A DNA stretch of 64,000 bases from Streptomyces paludis. Lineage in GTDB: Bacteria; Actinomycetota; Actinomycetes; Streptomycetales; Streptomycetaceae. Position 1 is the stretch's first letter. Every line of letters begins with the position of its first letter. The position numbers and the translations under genes were made by a program. The DNA lies in NCBI RefSeq assembly GCF_003344965.1, contig NZ_CP031194.1, positions 1,488,001-1,552,000 on the forward strand. The letters are read 5' to 3'. Of the stretch, positions 10,155 through 19,084 are shown piece after piece. The notes beneath the pieces were generated by a model. It did not search any database. It had not been told where the DNA came from and was given only the letters and a program-made list of their open reading frames with translations.

Positions 10155-10183
10155 GGGGTACGGATCACATCGATCCGTACCCC
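10155..10183 (-). terminator. terminator after the DAHP synthase gene
   Basis: GGGGTACGGATC pairs perfectly with GATCCGTACCCC around a 5-nt loop. It starts 28 nt past the stop of the DAHP synthase gene. Confidence 0.8.
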
Positions 10184-10210
10184 GCCGTCGTACTCCGTCC
10201 GGTTCCGGAC

Positions 10211-11563
10211 CTACTGGTCGCGGTACATCTCGGCGACGAGGAAGGCCAGGTCCAGCGACTGGCTGCGGTTGAGGCGCGGGTCGCAGGCCGTCTCGTAGCG
10301 CTGGTGGAGATCGTCGACGAAGATCTCGTCGCCGCCGCCCACGCACTCGGTGACATCGTCGCCGGTCAGCTCGACATGGATGCCGCCCGGGTGGGTGCCG
10401 AGGCCCTTGTGGACCTCGAAGAAGCCCTTGACCTCGTCGAGCACGTCGTCGAAGCGGCGGGTCTTGTGGCCGGAGGCCGCCTCGAAGGTGTTGCCGTGCA
10501 TCGGGTCGGTCACCCACGCCACCGTGGCGCCGGCGGCCGTGACCTTCTCGACCAGCTGGGGCAGCTTGTCCCGCACCTTGTCGGCGCCCATCCGGACGAT
10601 GAAGGTCAGCCGGCCGGGCTCGCGGTCGGGGTCGAGCCGGTCGATGTAGGTGAGCGCCTCGTCCACCGTGGTCGTCGGGCCGAGCTTGATCCCGATCGGG
10701 TTGCGGACCTTCGAGGCGAACTCGATGTGCGCGCCGTCGAGCTGCCGGGTGCGCTCACCGATCCAGAGCATGTGGCCCGAGACGTCGTACAGCTTGCCGG
10801 TCCGGGAGTCGACGCGGGTCAGCGCCGTCTCGTAGTCCAGCAGCAGCGCCTCGTGCGACGAGTAGAACTCGACGGTGCGGAACTCGGCCGGGTCGGTGCC
10901 CGCGGCCTTCATGAAGTTCAGCGCGTTGTCGATCTCGCGGGCGAGCTGCTCGTAGCGCTGGCCGGACGGGGACGACTTCACGAAGTCCTGGTTCCAGGCG
11001 TGCACCTGGCGCAGGTCGGCGTAGCCGCCGGTGGTGAAGGCGCGGACGAGGTTGAGCGTCGCGGCGGACGCGTGGTACATCCGCTTGAGCCGCTCGGGGT
11101 CCGGGACGCGGTCCTTCTCGTTGAAGGCGAAGCCGTTGACGGAGTCACCGCGGTACGTCGGCAGGGTGACGCCGTCCCGGGTCTCGGTGCCCTTGGAGCG
11201 CGGCTTCGAGTACTGGCCGGCGATCCGGCCGACCTTCACGACGGGCACGGACGCCGCGTAGGTGAGGACGGCGCCCATCTGGAGCAGGGTCTTCAGCTTG
11301 TTCCGGATCTGGTCCGCGGAGACGGCGTCGAACGCCTCGGCGCAGTCGCCGCCCTGGAGCAGGAACGCCTCGCCCTTCGCCACGGCCGCCATCCGGGACC
11401 GCAGCTGGTCGCACTCGCCCGCGAAGACGAGCGGAGGATAGGCCGCCAGTTCGGCCACGACCTCGCGCAGGGCCGCCTGGTCCGGATACTCCGGCTGCTG
11501 GGCAGCGGGCAGATCCTGCCAGGACGGCACGTCGGTGGTGGACTTCTCAGCGTTCACTGTCAC
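10211..11563 (-). CDS. aroH: class II 3-deoxy-7-phosphoheptulonate synthase
   Basis: First enzyme of the shikimate pathway, condensing phosphoenolpyruvate and erythrose 4-phosphate to DAHP. The 450-residue protein has the plant-like class II architecture: FAGECDQLR, FLLQGGDCAEAF, RIAGQYSKPRS, the GFAFNEKDRVPDP insert, SSHEALLLDYE, WIGERTRQLDGAHIEFA, GIKLGPTT, WVTDPMHGNT and the LNRSQSLDLAFLVAEM end. Two GTG codons (11563 and 11557) can start it. The trp leader and trpE fusion diverge from it, so the entry to aromatic synthesis and the tryptophan branch share one intergenic region. Called aroG in mycobacteria. Confidence 0.95.
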   Translation of the reverse strand: MTVNAEKSTTDVPSWQDLPAAQQPEYPDQAALREVVAELAAYPPLVFAGECDQLRSRMAAVAKGEAFLLQGGDCAEAFDAVSADQIRNKLKTLLQMGAVLTYAASVPVVKVGRIAGQYSKPRSKGTETRDGVTLPTYRGDSVNGFAFNEKDRVPDPERLKRMYHASAATLNLVRAFTTGGYADLRQVHAWNQDFVKSSPSGQRYEQLAREIDNALNFMKAAGTDPAEFRTVEFYSSHEALLLDYETALTRVDSRTGKLYDVSGHMLWIGERTRQLDGAHIEFASKVRNPIGIKLGPTTTVDEALTYIDRLDPDREPGRLTFIVRMGADKVRDKLPQLVEKVTAAGATVAWVTDPMHGNTFEAASGHKTRRFDDVLDEVKGFFEVHKGLGTHPGGIHVELTGDDVTECVGGGDEIFVDDLHQRYETACDPRLNRSQSLDLAFLVAEMYRDQ

Positions 11564-11654
11564 GCGCCCCAGATTACGTGGTCGGCGCGGCGTTCATCCG
11601 CACGGACCACAGTGTGGAACGCGCGGCCCGTCCCGATGCGCTAGGGTGCCGCTC

Positions 11655-11711
11655 ATGTTCGCGCTTTCGAACCAGACCTGGTGGTGGCCCGCTCGTCCGG
11701 CGGCCCACTGA
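11655..11711 (+). CDS. trpL: trp leader peptide with three consecutive Trp codons
   Basis: An 18-codon frame reads MFALSNQTWWWPARPAAH, with TGG TGG TGG at 11679-11687, and ends 20 nt before the attenuator hairpin. Ribosome stalling at the Trp codons under tryptophan shortage would favour read-through into trpE. A TAGGGT -10 box ends 7 nt before the ATG and there is no Shine-Dalgarno sequence, so the leader transcript is probably leaderless. A trp attenuator ahead of a trpE-G fusion has been described in Streptomyces venezuelae, and this looks like the same system. Confidence 0.93.
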   Translation: MFALSNQTWWWPARPAAH

Positions 11712-11731
11712 CATCGCGCGCAACGTATCGC

Positions 11732-11768
11732 GAAGGCCGCCCGAGGGGCGGCCTTCAGTGTTTTCCGG
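11732..11768 (+). terminator. trp attenuator hairpin
   Basis: GAAGGCCGCCC (11732-11742) pairs perfectly with GGGCGGCCTTC (11746-11756) over a 3-nt loop, and is followed by a GTTTT run. It sits between trpL and trpE. This is the terminator half of the attenuator. Confidence 0.92.
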
Positions 11769-11832
11769 GGCCGGGACACCGGCCGGGGAAGGCGGGCCGT
11801 TCCTCTCCCCCTCCCGGAAGGAACACCCGCCC

Positions 11833-13770
11833 ATGGCTACCGCCCCGCTCACCCCTCCCCCGCCGCTCGACGCGCTCGTCGCCCGGCTGCTCGCCGACGA
11901 CTGCCCGCCCTTCGCCCTGCTGCGCCGCCGTACCCCCGGCCGCGACCACGGGACCGTGGAGCTGCTGATCGGCCCCGTCCACGAGGCGGGCCGGCTCGCC
12001 GACCTCCCGGACGGGGGCCGGACCGCGCTCGCGCTCGTACCGTTCCGGCAGATCCGGGAGCGGGGCTTCGACGTACGGGACGACGGCACCCCGCTGGCCG
12101 TGCTGGTCGCGGACGAGACGTACGAGCTGCCGCTGGACGAGCTGCTCGGGCTGCTGCCCGCGCGGGACGTACGCGTCGAGGACGGCGCCTTCGACCTGGA
12201 CGACGACCGGTACGCGGATGTCGTACGGCGGGTCGTCGACGACGAGATCGGCCGGGGCGAGGGCGCGAACTTCGTGATCCGGCGGACCTTCGAGGGCCGG
12301 ATCCCCGGCTTCGGCCGGGCGGACGCGCTCGCGCTCTTCCGGCGGCTGCTCGCGGGCGAGCGCGGCGCGTACTGGACGTTCCTGGTGCACACCGGCGCGC
12401 GCACGCTGGTCGGCGCCAGTCCCGAGGTGCACGTACGGATGAGCGGCGGGACGGTCGTGATGAATCCGATCAGCGGCACCTTCCGCTATCCGCCGCAGGG
12501 GCCTGACACGGCGGGGCTGCTGGAGTTCCTCGGCGACCGCAAGGAGACCGACGAGCTGTCCATGGTGGTGGACGAGGAGCTGAAGATGATGTGCGCGGTC
12601 GGTGACCGGGGCGGGGTGGTGATCGGCCCCCGGCTCAAGGAGATGGCCCATCTCGCGCACACCGAGTACGAGTTGCGCGGCCGGTCGTCGCTCGATGTGC
12701 GCGAGGTGCTGCGGGAGACGATGTTCGCGGCGACGGTCACGGGATCGCCGGTGCAGAACGCCTGCCGGGTCATCGAGCGCCACGAGCCGGACGGGCGCGG
12801 CTACTACGGCGGCGCGCTCGCGCTCATCGGACGGGACGCGGGCGGGGCGCAGACGCTCGACTCGCCCATCCTGATCCGTACGGCCGACATCGACGCCGGC
12901 GGCGGGCTGCGGGTGCCGGTCGGCGCGACGCTCGTACGCCACTCGCGCCCGGAGAGCGAGGTGGCCGAGACGCACGCCAAGGCGGCGGGCGTGCTGGCGG
13001 CGCTCGGGGCCGCCCCGGCCCCCGCCCGTACGGAACCGGCGCGGCGGCGGCTCGCGGACGATCCCCGGGTACGGGCGGCGCTGGACGCGCGGCGGGCGGA
13101 TCTCGCGCCGTTCTGGCTGCGGATGCAGGAGGAGCGGCCGGCGCTGACGGGGCACGCCCTGGTGGTGGACGGGGAGGACACCTTCACCACGATGCTCGCC
13201 CATCTGCTGCGCTCCTCCAGGCTGGAGGTGACGGTACGGCGCTACGACGAGCCGGGGCTGCGGGAGACCGCGCTCGGCCATGAGGGGCCCGTGGTGCTCG
13301 GCCCGGGGCCCGGTGACCCGGCGGACGCCGCCGACCCGAAGATGCGGCTGCTGCGCGGGCTCGCGGCCGGGCTGATCGGCGGCGCGGCGGCGCGCCGGGG
13401 CGGTCTGCTGGGCGTCTGCCTCGGCCATGAGCTGATCGCGGCGGAGCTGGGCCTGGGCATCGTCCGCAAGCGGGTGCCGTACCAGGGCCTCCAGGCCCGG
13501 ATCGGTCTCTTCGGCCGGCCGGAGACCGTCGGTTTCTACAACAGCTTCACCGCGCGCTGCGACGACGCGTCGGCGGCGGAGCTGGCGGCGCACGGTGTGG
13601 CGGTGAGCCGGGACCCGGCGAGCGGCGAGGTGCACGCGCTGCGCGGCGCCGGATTCGCCTCGGTCCAGTTCCACCCGGAGTCCGTGCTGACGCTGAACGG
13701 CCCGGCGATCGTCACGGAGCTGCTGACGGGTCTGGGCGCGGGAGCCGGGCGGGTCACCGCGTCGGGCTGA
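11833..13770 (+). CDS. trpE: anthranilate synthase, fused TrpE-TrpG
   Basis: Makes anthranilate from chorismate and glutamine. The 645-residue protein joins a chorismate-binding TrpE domain (about 1-430) to a glutamine amidotransferase domain (about 440-645). TrpE motifs include the NPISGTFRYPPQGPD segment, DRKETDELSMVVDEELKMM, ATVTGSPVQNACRVI and YYGGALALIGRD. The amidotransferase keeps nucleophile Cys529 in GVCLGHE and His614 and Glu in FHPES. Fused enzymes of this sort occur in streptomycetes for primary or antibiotic pathways. Here the trp attenuator points to tryptophan supply. The ATG at 11833 has GGAAGGA upstream. Other trp genes except trpD are not in the window. Confidence 0.95.
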   Translation: MATAPLTPPPPLDALVARLLADDCPPFALLRRRTPGRDHGTVELLIGPVHEAGRLADLPDGGRTALALVPFRQIRERGFDVRDDGTPLAVLVADETYELPLDELLGLLPARDVRVEDGAFDLDDDRYADVVRRVVDDEIGRGEGANFVIRRTFEGRIPGFGRADALALFRRLLAGERGAYWTFLVHTGARTLVGASPEVHVRMSGGTVVMNPISGTFRYPPQGPDTAGLLEFLGDRKETDELSMVVDEELKMMCAVGDRGGVVIGPRLKEMAHLAHTEYELRGRSSLDVREVLRETMFAATVTGSPVQNACRVIERHEPDGRGYYGGALALIGRDAGGAQTLDSPILIRTADIDAGGGLRVPVGATLVRHSRPESEVAETHAKAAGVLAALGAAPAPARTEPARRRLADDPRVRAALDARRADLAPFWLRMQEERPALTGHALVVDGEDTFTTMLAHLLRSSRLEVTVRRYDEPGLRETALGHEGPVVLGPGPGDPADAADPKMRLLRGLAAGLIGGAAARRGGLLGVCLGHELIAAELGLGIVRKRVPYQGLQARIGLFGRPETVGFYNSFTARCDDASAAELAAHGVAVSRDPASGEVHALRGAGFASVQFHPESVLTLNGPAIVTELLTGLGAGAGRVTASG

Positions 13771-13794
13771 GGTCAGGCGCCGAGGTCAGGTGGG

Positions 13795-13816
13795 GACGGG
13801 CCCGCGCGGGCCCGTC
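13795..13816. terminator. bidirectional terminator between trpE and macR
   Basis: GACGGGCCCGCGCGGGCCCGTC is a perfect 22-bp palindrome (arms GACGGGCCCGC) lying between two convergent genes. It can form the same hairpin in either transcript. Confidence 0.75.
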
Positions 13817-13836
13817 GCCCGTCCGTACCCCGCCGC

Positions 13837-14544
13837 TCAGACGTCGTCGAGGCCGCGCTCGATCGCGTACCGCACCAGCTCGACGCGGTTGTGGAGCTGG
13901 AGCTTGCCGAGGGTGTTCTGCACATGGTTCTGCACGGTGCGGTGCGAGATGACCAGCCGTTCGGCGATCTGCTTGTACGACAGCCCCTTGGCGACGAGCC
14001 GCAGCACCTCGGTCTCCCGGTCGGTCAGCTGCGGCGCCTTGGGCTTGTCGGACGCGGTGGGCGCCGGCTCGGAGGCCAGCCTGCGGTACTCGCCGAGGAC
14101 CAGCCCGGCCAGCCCGGGGGTGAAGACCGCCTCACCGGCCGCCGTGCGGCGTACGGCGTCGGTCAGCTCCTCCGTACTGGCCGACTTGAGCAGATAGCCG
14201 GTGGCGCCGGACTTGACCGCTTCGAGGACGTCGGCGTGCTCGCCGCTGGCGGAGAGCACCAGGACGCGCAGCCCCTGGAGCGAGCCGACCAGCTCCTTGC
14301 AGACCTGGACGCCGGGCATGCCCGGGAGATTGAGGTCGAGGACCAGGACGGCCGGGCTGACCGCCCGCGCGCGGCGCACCGCCTGCGGGCCGTCCCCGGC
14401 CGTGGCGACGACCTCGAAACCCGCCGCGTCCAGGTCGCGGGCGACCGCGTCCCGCCACATCGGGTGGTCGTCGACCACCATCACCCGGAGGGGACTGTGC
14501 GTGTCCGCCGCATCGGCCGTCGTCGTCATGTCGCGCTCGCTCAT
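13837..14544 (-). CDS. macR: NarL/LuxR-family response regulator (MacR-like)
   Basis: A 235-residue regulator. The receiver domain (about 19-135) has the acidic pair VVDDH, phosphoacceptor Asp70 in VLDLNLPG, and the LLKSAS lysine. The LuxR-type helix-turn-helix is at about 172-214 (LTDRETEVLRLVAKGLSYKQ then RTVQNHV). Its start ATG overlaps the stop of the sensor kinase gene (ATGA), so the pair is translationally coupled. Position between trpE and the acyltransferase matches the MacRS pair of S. coelicolor, which affects morphology and actinorhodin. The gene name rests on that synteny, remembered and not searched. Confidence 0.88.
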   Translation of the reverse strand: MSERDMTTTADAADTHSPLRVMVVDDHPMWRDAVARDLDAAGFEVVATAGDGPQAVRRARAVSPAVLVLDLNLPGMPGVQVCKELVGSLQGLRVLVLSASGEHADVLEAVKSGATGYLLKSASTEELTDAVRRTAAGEAVFTPGLAGLVLGEYRRLASEPAPTASDKPKAPQLTDRETEVLRLVAKGLSYKQIAERLVISHRTVQNHVQNTLGKLQLHNRVELVRYAIERGLDDV

Positions 14545-15746
14545 CGGTCCTTCTTTCCCCGTCCCCGTGGAACTCTCAGTTCGACCTCGGTGCCCTGACC
14601 CGGCACGGAGATCAGCTCGGCCGTCCCGCCGAGATCCCGCAGCCGGCCCCGGATCGAGAGGGCCACCCCGAGCCGGCCCTCCCCCTCGGCCTGCGCGAGC
14701 CGGCCCTCGGGGATGCCGGGGCCGTCGTCCCGTACGGTCACGATCACCTCGTCCGTCCAGTCCTCGACCAGGATCCAGGCGCGGGCGTCCGTACCCGCGT
14801 GTCTGCCGACATTGTCCAGCGCGGCACCGACGGCGGCGGCCAACTCGTCCGCCGCGGCCCGTTCCAGCATCACCGGGGTGCCCGGTTCCGCGAAGCTGAC
14901 GCGGGGGCCGGCGTACGGCGTGAGCAGGGCGCGCAGATCGCACGGGCCGTCGTCGGCGCCGGGTGCGTCCGCCCGCCCTGCGTCCGCCGGCCCGGCGTCC
15001 CCCCGCACGCGGGGCGCGGGGACCGGGCCGCCGGTGACCAGGCTGCGCAGGGCGATCTCCTGCTCGCCCGCCATCCGGCCCAGCTCGGCGGCCTCGCCGC
15101 CCAGGGCCGTACCGCGCCGCTGCACCATCGCCAGCACCTGGAGGACGCTGTCGTGGATGTCGCGGGCCAGCCGTTCGCGCTCCCGCGTGGCCGCGTCGAT
15201 CTCCAGGGCGCGCGCCAGGGTGGCCTCGATGGCGCGGGCGACCTCGACGACGTATCCGATGGCGATGGAGACGAACCACACCAGCAGCACGTTGTGGGCG
15301 GTGTCCCGGCTGGGGTGGCCGCGCTCGATGAGGTTGGCGACCGCTACGAGGGACGAGGCGAAGGCGGCCCAGCGCCAGCCGCCCTTGAGGGCGAAGGCGA
15401 GGACCGCGCCGGCGGTCCATATGGACGGCAGGGTGGTGCCGTCGACGGTCCGGGCGTCGAAATCGGCCAGCGGGGTCAGCAGAATGCCGGTGAGCGCGAT
15501 GGTGAGGTCGGCGGCCAGGAAGCGGGTGGTGCAGCGGGCCGCGTTCGCCACCTTGGGCAGGGTGGCGATCGTCCAGACGGCCAGGAACGCGAGGAACACG
15601 ATGGCGATCCAAGGGCGTTCGAACTCATCCCGCCCCAGGACGAAGAGCAGGATCGCGTAGACCATCGTCAGCAGCCGGTAGCCGGTCAGCGCCCGCCACA
15701 GCGGCAGCTCCACGGACATCCGTGCGGCAGGCTTGCTCTTCGCCAT
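14541..15746 (-). CDS. macS: membrane sensor histidine kinase (MacS-like)
   Basis: A 401-residue kinase with five or so hydrophobic helices in the first 170 residues and almost no extracytoplasmic domain, then a HisKA_3 dimerisation helix with phosphoacceptor His198 (ERLARDIHDSVLQ), and a C-terminal ATPase domain with the N box (AAVGAALDNVGRHAG) and G box DDGPGIPEGRL. Such intramembrane sensors often respond to envelope signals. It is first in the operon. GGGGGG just upstream of the ATG at 15746 serves as ribosome binding site. An antisense frame across it is a high-GC artefact. Confidence 0.88.
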   Translation of the reverse strand: MAKSKPAARMSVELPLWRALTGYRLLTMVYAILLFVLGRDEFERPWIAIVFLAFLAVWTIATLPKVANAARCTTRFLAADLTIALTGILLTPLADFDARTVDGTTLPSIWTAGAVLAFALKGGWRWAAFASSLVAVANLIERGHPSRDTAHNVLLVWFVSIAIGYVVEVARAIEATLARALEIDAATRERERLARDIHDSVLQVLAMVQRRGTALGGEAAELGRMAGEQEIALRSLVTGGPVPAPRVRGDAGPADAGRADAPGADDGPCDLRALLTPYAGPRVSFAEPGTPVMLERAAADELAAAVGAALDNVGRHAGTDARAWILVEDWTDEVIVTVRDDGPGIPEGRLAQAEGEGRLGVALSIRGRLRDLGGTAELISVPGQGTEVELRVPRGRGKKDR

Positions 15747-15780
15747 GTGCCCCCCTGTCGTTTCCGCCGCCGGCGGCGGT

Positions 15781-16527
15781 TCACTCGCCCTTCGGGTCCG
15801 CCGCCCTCTGGTTCGCGCTCCTGGCGGCGCTCGCCGCCTTCGCCTCCTCGGCGAGCTGGCGCTTCGCCGCGGTCGCGTAGATGTCGACGTACTCCTGCCC
15901 GCCGAGCTTCATGATCTCGTACATGACCTCGTCGGTGATCGACCGCAGGATGAAACGGTCGCCCTCCATGCCGTGGTAGCGGCTGAAGTCCAGCGGCTTG
16001 CCGATCCGGATGCCCGGCCGCATCAGCTTCGGGAGGACCTTGCCGGGCGGCTGGATCTTCTCCGTGTTGATCATCGCGATGGGGATGACCGGCGCCCCGG
16101 AGCCGAGCGCCACGCGCGCGAGGCCGCCGGGCTTGCCCCGGTAGAGACGGCCGTCCGGCGAGCGGGTGCCCTCCGGGTAGATACCGAAGAGTTCGCCGTT
16201 GGCCAGCACCCTGATCCCGCTCTGGATCGCGGCGTCGCCCGCGCCGCGCGCGCCCGAGCGGTCCACCGGCAGCTGGCCGACGCCCTTGAAGAAGGCGGCG
16301 GTGAGCTTGCCCTTCACCCCGGGCGAGGTGAAGTACTCGGACTTGGCGATGAAGGTGACCTTGCGGTCGAGCACGGCCGGCAGGAAGAACGAGTCGGAGA
16401 AGGAGAGATGGTTGCTCGCGAGGATCGCCGGCCCCTCCGCGGGAATGTTCTCAAGGCCCTCCACCCAGGGCCTGAAGGCGAGTTTCAGGGACCCGCCGAT
16501 GGAGAACTTCATTGCGCCGTAGATCAA
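15781..16527 (-). CDS. 1-acylglycerol-3-phosphate acyltransferase family protein
   Basis: A PlsC-like acyltransferase of 248 residues, probably making phosphatidic acid at the inner face of the membrane. Motif I is NHLSFSDSFFLP (NHxxxxD), motif II lies in KSEYFTSPGVKG, motif III is EGTRSPDGRLYRGKPG, and IPIAMINTEKI follows. A TTG at 16527 with GGAGG 8 nt upstream is the best start (MIYGAMKFS). An ATG five codons later lacks a ribosome site. It corresponds by order to Rv2182c. The lysine-rich tail after residue 225 is probably cytosolic. Confidence 0.9.
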   Translation of the reverse strand: MIYGAMKFSIGGSLKLAFRPWVEGLENIPAEGPAILASNHLSFSDSFFLPAVLDRKVTFIAKSEYFTSPGVKGKLTAAFFKGVGQLPVDRSGARGAGDAAIQSGIRVLANGELFGIYPEGTRSPDGRLYRGKPGGLARVALGSGAPVIPIAMINTEKIQPPGKVLPKLMRPGIRIGKPLDFSRYHGMEGDRFILRSITDEVMYEIMKLGGQEYVDIYATAAKRQLAEEAKAASAARSANQRAADPKGE

Positions 16528-16674
16528 CTCGGGTGCCTCCTGTGTGCTGTCGGAGAGACCTTAACCCGTGGCCGCCCCGGGCTCCCCTTCATGGGGGCCC
16601 GACGGACCTGGTCGGTGTCGGTCCGGTCGCGTACGGTGAAGTACATCTTCCGAGACTCACGAACAGGAGACCCC

Positions 16675-17454
16675 GTGCCGGTCCTCCCCGGAGCCGAGCC
16701 GTACCGTCATGAGGGCGGCGAGGTCGGCGTCCTTCTCTGTCACGGATTCACCGGCTCCCCGCAGTCGCTGCGTCCCTGGGCCGAGTATCTGGCCGCGCGG
16801 GGTCTGACGGTCTCTCTGCCGCTGCTTCCCGGCCACGGCACCCGCTGGCGGGACATGCAGCTCACCGGCTGGCAGGACTGGTACGCGGAGGTGGACCGGG
16901 CGCTGCGGGAGCTGCTGGAGCGCTGCTCCCAGGTCTTCGTGGCCGGCCTCTCGATGGGCGGGGCGCTGGCGCTGCGGCTCGCCTCGAAGCACGGGCGGGC
17001 GGTCAGCGGGGTCGTGGTGGTCAACCCCGGGATCAAGGTGCACGGCCTCGCGGCGTACGCGCTGCCGGTCGCCCGCCATCTGGTGCCGTCGACGAAGGGT
17101 CTGGTGAGCGACATCGCCAAGAGCGGTGTCGAGGAAGTCGGTTACGACCGGGTCCCGCTGCACGCGGCCCACTCCCTGCGCGATTTCTTCCGGCTGGTGG
17201 ACACGGGTCTGCCGCAGGTCACCCAGCCGTTGCTGCTGCTGCACAGCACCGTCGACCATGTGGTGCCGCCGGCGGACTCGGCCCGGATCCTCAGCCGGGT
17301 CTCCTCGGTGGATGTCCGGGAGGTGGAGCTGGAACACAGCTACCACGTCGCGACGTTGGACCATGACGCGGAGCAAATTTTCGACGAGAGTCTCGCGTTC
17401 ATCGGCCGGCTCGCTCCGTCTGTCGGCAAGAAGGGGAGCACCACCGGTGGCTGA
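16675..17454 (+). CDS. alpha/beta hydrolase, monoacylglycerol lipase/carboxylesterase type
   Basis: A 259-residue serine hydrolase similar to Est30-type carboxylesterases. The oxyanion segment is VLLCHGFTGSPQSLRPWAEY, the nucleophile is in AGLSMGGALALRLA (GLSMG), the acidic residue is in LLLLHSTVDHVVPP, and the histidine in LEHSYHVATLDHD. It lacks a signal peptide. GTG start with CAGGAGA upstream. It is divergent from the acyltransferase, suggesting a lipid-related context. The following gene overlaps its end by 8 nt. Confidence 0.9.
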   Translation: MPVLPGAEPYRHEGGEVGVLLCHGFTGSPQSLRPWAEYLAARGLTVSLPLLPGHGTRWRDMQLTGWQDWYAEVDRALRELLERCSQVFVAGLSMGGALALRLASKHGRAVSGVVVVNPGIKVHGLAAYALPVARHLVPSTKGLVSDIAKSGVEEVGYDRVPLHAAHSLRDFFRLVDTGLPQVTQPLLLLHSTVDHVVPPADSARILSRVSSVDVREVELEHSYHVATLDHDAEQIFDESLAFIGRLAPSVGKKGSTTGG

Positions 17455-18181
17455 ACATGACGCGGACCGAGAGCCGCAGCCGATCGACGAGGACGCCGCC
17501 TGGGCGGCGATCGTCGCGGGGTACGGGGAGGAGCCGGCGGACCCGCCGGGCGCCAAACCGTTCAAGTCCGTGGAGGACCTGGCGCTGCTGGAAGGCGACC
17601 GGAACCGTACGGGTACGGGGAAGGTCCCGGCCGTAGAGAAGCCGGCGGAGAAGGCGGCCGAGAAGGCACCGGCGAAGCCGCCCGAGAAACCGGCGGAGCA
17701 GCCCGCGGAGAGCGGCCCGGGGAAGACGGCCGAGAAGGCCGCCGGGCCGGTCGGGCCCGCGGACGCCGTGGACGGCGCACCGGACGGCGAGCGGGCGGCG
17801 GACTCCCCCGCCGACGGCGGTGGCAAGCCCGCGCTGGGCGGTTCCGTCGTCTTCGCGCCCGGCGTCGGCGGTGGCGGCCCCCGTGACTACCGGCTGGCCG
17901 AGCCCAGCGAGGAGAACTTCGAGGCGGGCGACGAGGGCCACTTCGTCCCGCCGGAGCCGCCGCCGCTGCCCGAGTCGGATGTGACCAGCCGGTTCGCCTG
18001 GCTCGCGGTGCTCGGCGGTCCCGTCCTGATGCTGGTGTGCGTCCTGCTCCAGTGGGAGATGACGTGGTGGCTGACGACGATCTCCGTCGGCGGCTTCCTG
18101 GGCGGCTTCGCCACCCTGGTGGCCCGGATGAAGGACGACGACGAGGAGAGCGACGACCCGGGCCGCGGCGCGGTCGTCTGA
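17447..18181 (+). CDS. low-complexity protein with two C-terminal membrane helices
   Basis: A 244-residue protein of unknown function. It starts at a GTG inside the end of the lipase gene, with AAGGGGAG 8 nt upstream. Residues 1-60 are acidic, and about 60-110 form a Lys/Ala/Pro/Glu low-complexity stretch built from AEKAPEKP-like units. A conserved-looking segment follows (GGSVVFAPGVGGGGPRDYRL), and two hydrophobic helices lie near the end (FAWLAVLGGPVLMLVCVLL and WWLTTISVGGFLGGFATLVA). The short acidic tail would be cytosolic. Overlap with the lipase gene implies co-translation. Similar small membrane proteins sit in this position in other streptomycetes. Confidence 0.78.
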   Translation: MAEHDADREPQPIDEDAAWAAIVAGYGEEPADPPGAKPFKSVEDLALLEGDRNRTGTGKVPAVEKPAEKAAEKAPAKPPEKPAEQPAESGPGKTAEKAAGPVGPADAVDGAPDGERAADSPADGGGKPALGGSVVFAPGVGGGGPRDYRLAEPSEENFEAGDEGHFVPPEPPPLPESDVTSRFAWLAVLGGPVLMLVCVLLQWEMTWWLTTISVGGFLGGFATLVARMKDDDEESDDPGRGAVV

Positions 18182-18217
18182 ACAACGCCCTTCAGGAGTT
18201 CAGCGCTCTTCCGTGTT

Positions 18218-18976
18218 TCAGGACGCGGGCACACGCAGGGCGGCGAGGACCGGCAGATGGTCCGTCGCCGCCCTCAGATCGTCCTCGGTGACGCCCGGCA
18301 GCCCGCGCGGCACCCCGCAGCCGAGGACCTCGATCCCCTCCGTGACGAAGACGGCGTCGATGCGCTGACGCGGTGCGGCGGGCGTCGACGTGAACTCGCC
18401 GCCCCAGGGGCGGACCGTCCAGCAGTCCCGCAGCTCCCGGGCGAGCAGCCGGAAACTCCGGCCGGTGGGGCCCTCGTTGATATCGCCGGCGGCGAGGGCG
18501 TACGGCACGTCCAGGGCCGCCAGCCGGGCCGTCAGCGCCCGCGCCTGCGCGTACCGCTCGTCGGCCCGCAGGCTCAGATGGCAGCTGAGCAGCCCCAGCC
18601 GGGCGCCGCCGATCCGGACCACCGCCGTCGCGAAGCCGCGCCGGTGCAGGCCCGGGGTGTGGGGCAGCAGGATGTCCTCCGTGCGCTCGACGGTGGCGCG
18701 CAGCGAGCAGAGCAGCAGCGGGCCGGTCGCCGGGGCGCCGCCGCCGAGCACCACGAGACCGCTGTGCGCGGCCAGCCAGGCGGCGTGCTTGCGCCAGCGG
18801 AAGAAGCGGGGCGCCTCCTGGACGAGGACGAGATCGGGCGCGCAGGCGCTGATCACCCGGGCCAGCGCCGCCCGGTCGTCGCGCATCGAGCGGATGTTGT
18901 AGCTGAGCACCCGGATCAGGGCCGAACCGTCCGGTGCGGTGCCGGAGCCGGGCAGCGTGTCCATCGCCATCGCCAT
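18218..18976 (-). CDS. endonuclease/exonuclease/phosphatase family protein
   Basis: A 252-residue member of the DNase I-like superfamily. Recognisable parts are IRVLSYNIRSMRDDRAAL near the start (metal-binding Asn), DLVLVQEAP (catalytic Glu), LGLLSCHLSLRADER, AAGDINEGPTG (the GDxN motif), RIDAVFVTEGI and ATDHLPVLAALRV (terminal His). All metal and catalytic motifs are present. Substrate could be DNA, RNA or a phosphoester and cannot be told from sequence. No signal peptide. ATG codons at 18976, 18970 and 18964 are all possible starts. Confidence 0.85.
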   Translation of the reverse strand: MAMAMDTLPGSGTAPDGSALIRVLSYNIRSMRDDRAALARVISACAPDLVLVQEAPRFFRWRKHAAWLAAHSGLVVLGGGAPATGPLLLCSLRATVERTEDILLPHTPGLHRRGFATAVVRIGGARLGLLSCHLSLRADERYAQARALTARLAALDVPYALAAGDINEGPTGRSFRLLARELRDCWTVRPWGGEFTSTPAAPRQRIDAVFVTEGIEVLGCGVPRGLPGVTEDDLRAATDHLPVLAALRVPAS

Positions 18977-19034
18977 GGGGACAACGTAGCGGGGCGAGCG
19001 CCGAGCGGCACCGCGTCACCGCCGCCGGACACGG

Positions 19035-19073
19035 CCGCGCCCGCCGTATCCCTGACGGATACGGCGGGCGCGG
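19035..19073 (-). terminator. strong terminator after glkA
   Basis: The 17-bp arms (19035-19051 and 19057-19073) pair perfectly around the 5-nt loop CTGAC. It lies between the end of glkA and the next gene on the same strand and should separate the two transcripts. Confidence 0.85.
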
Positions 19074-19084
19074 TACCGCTCGTG

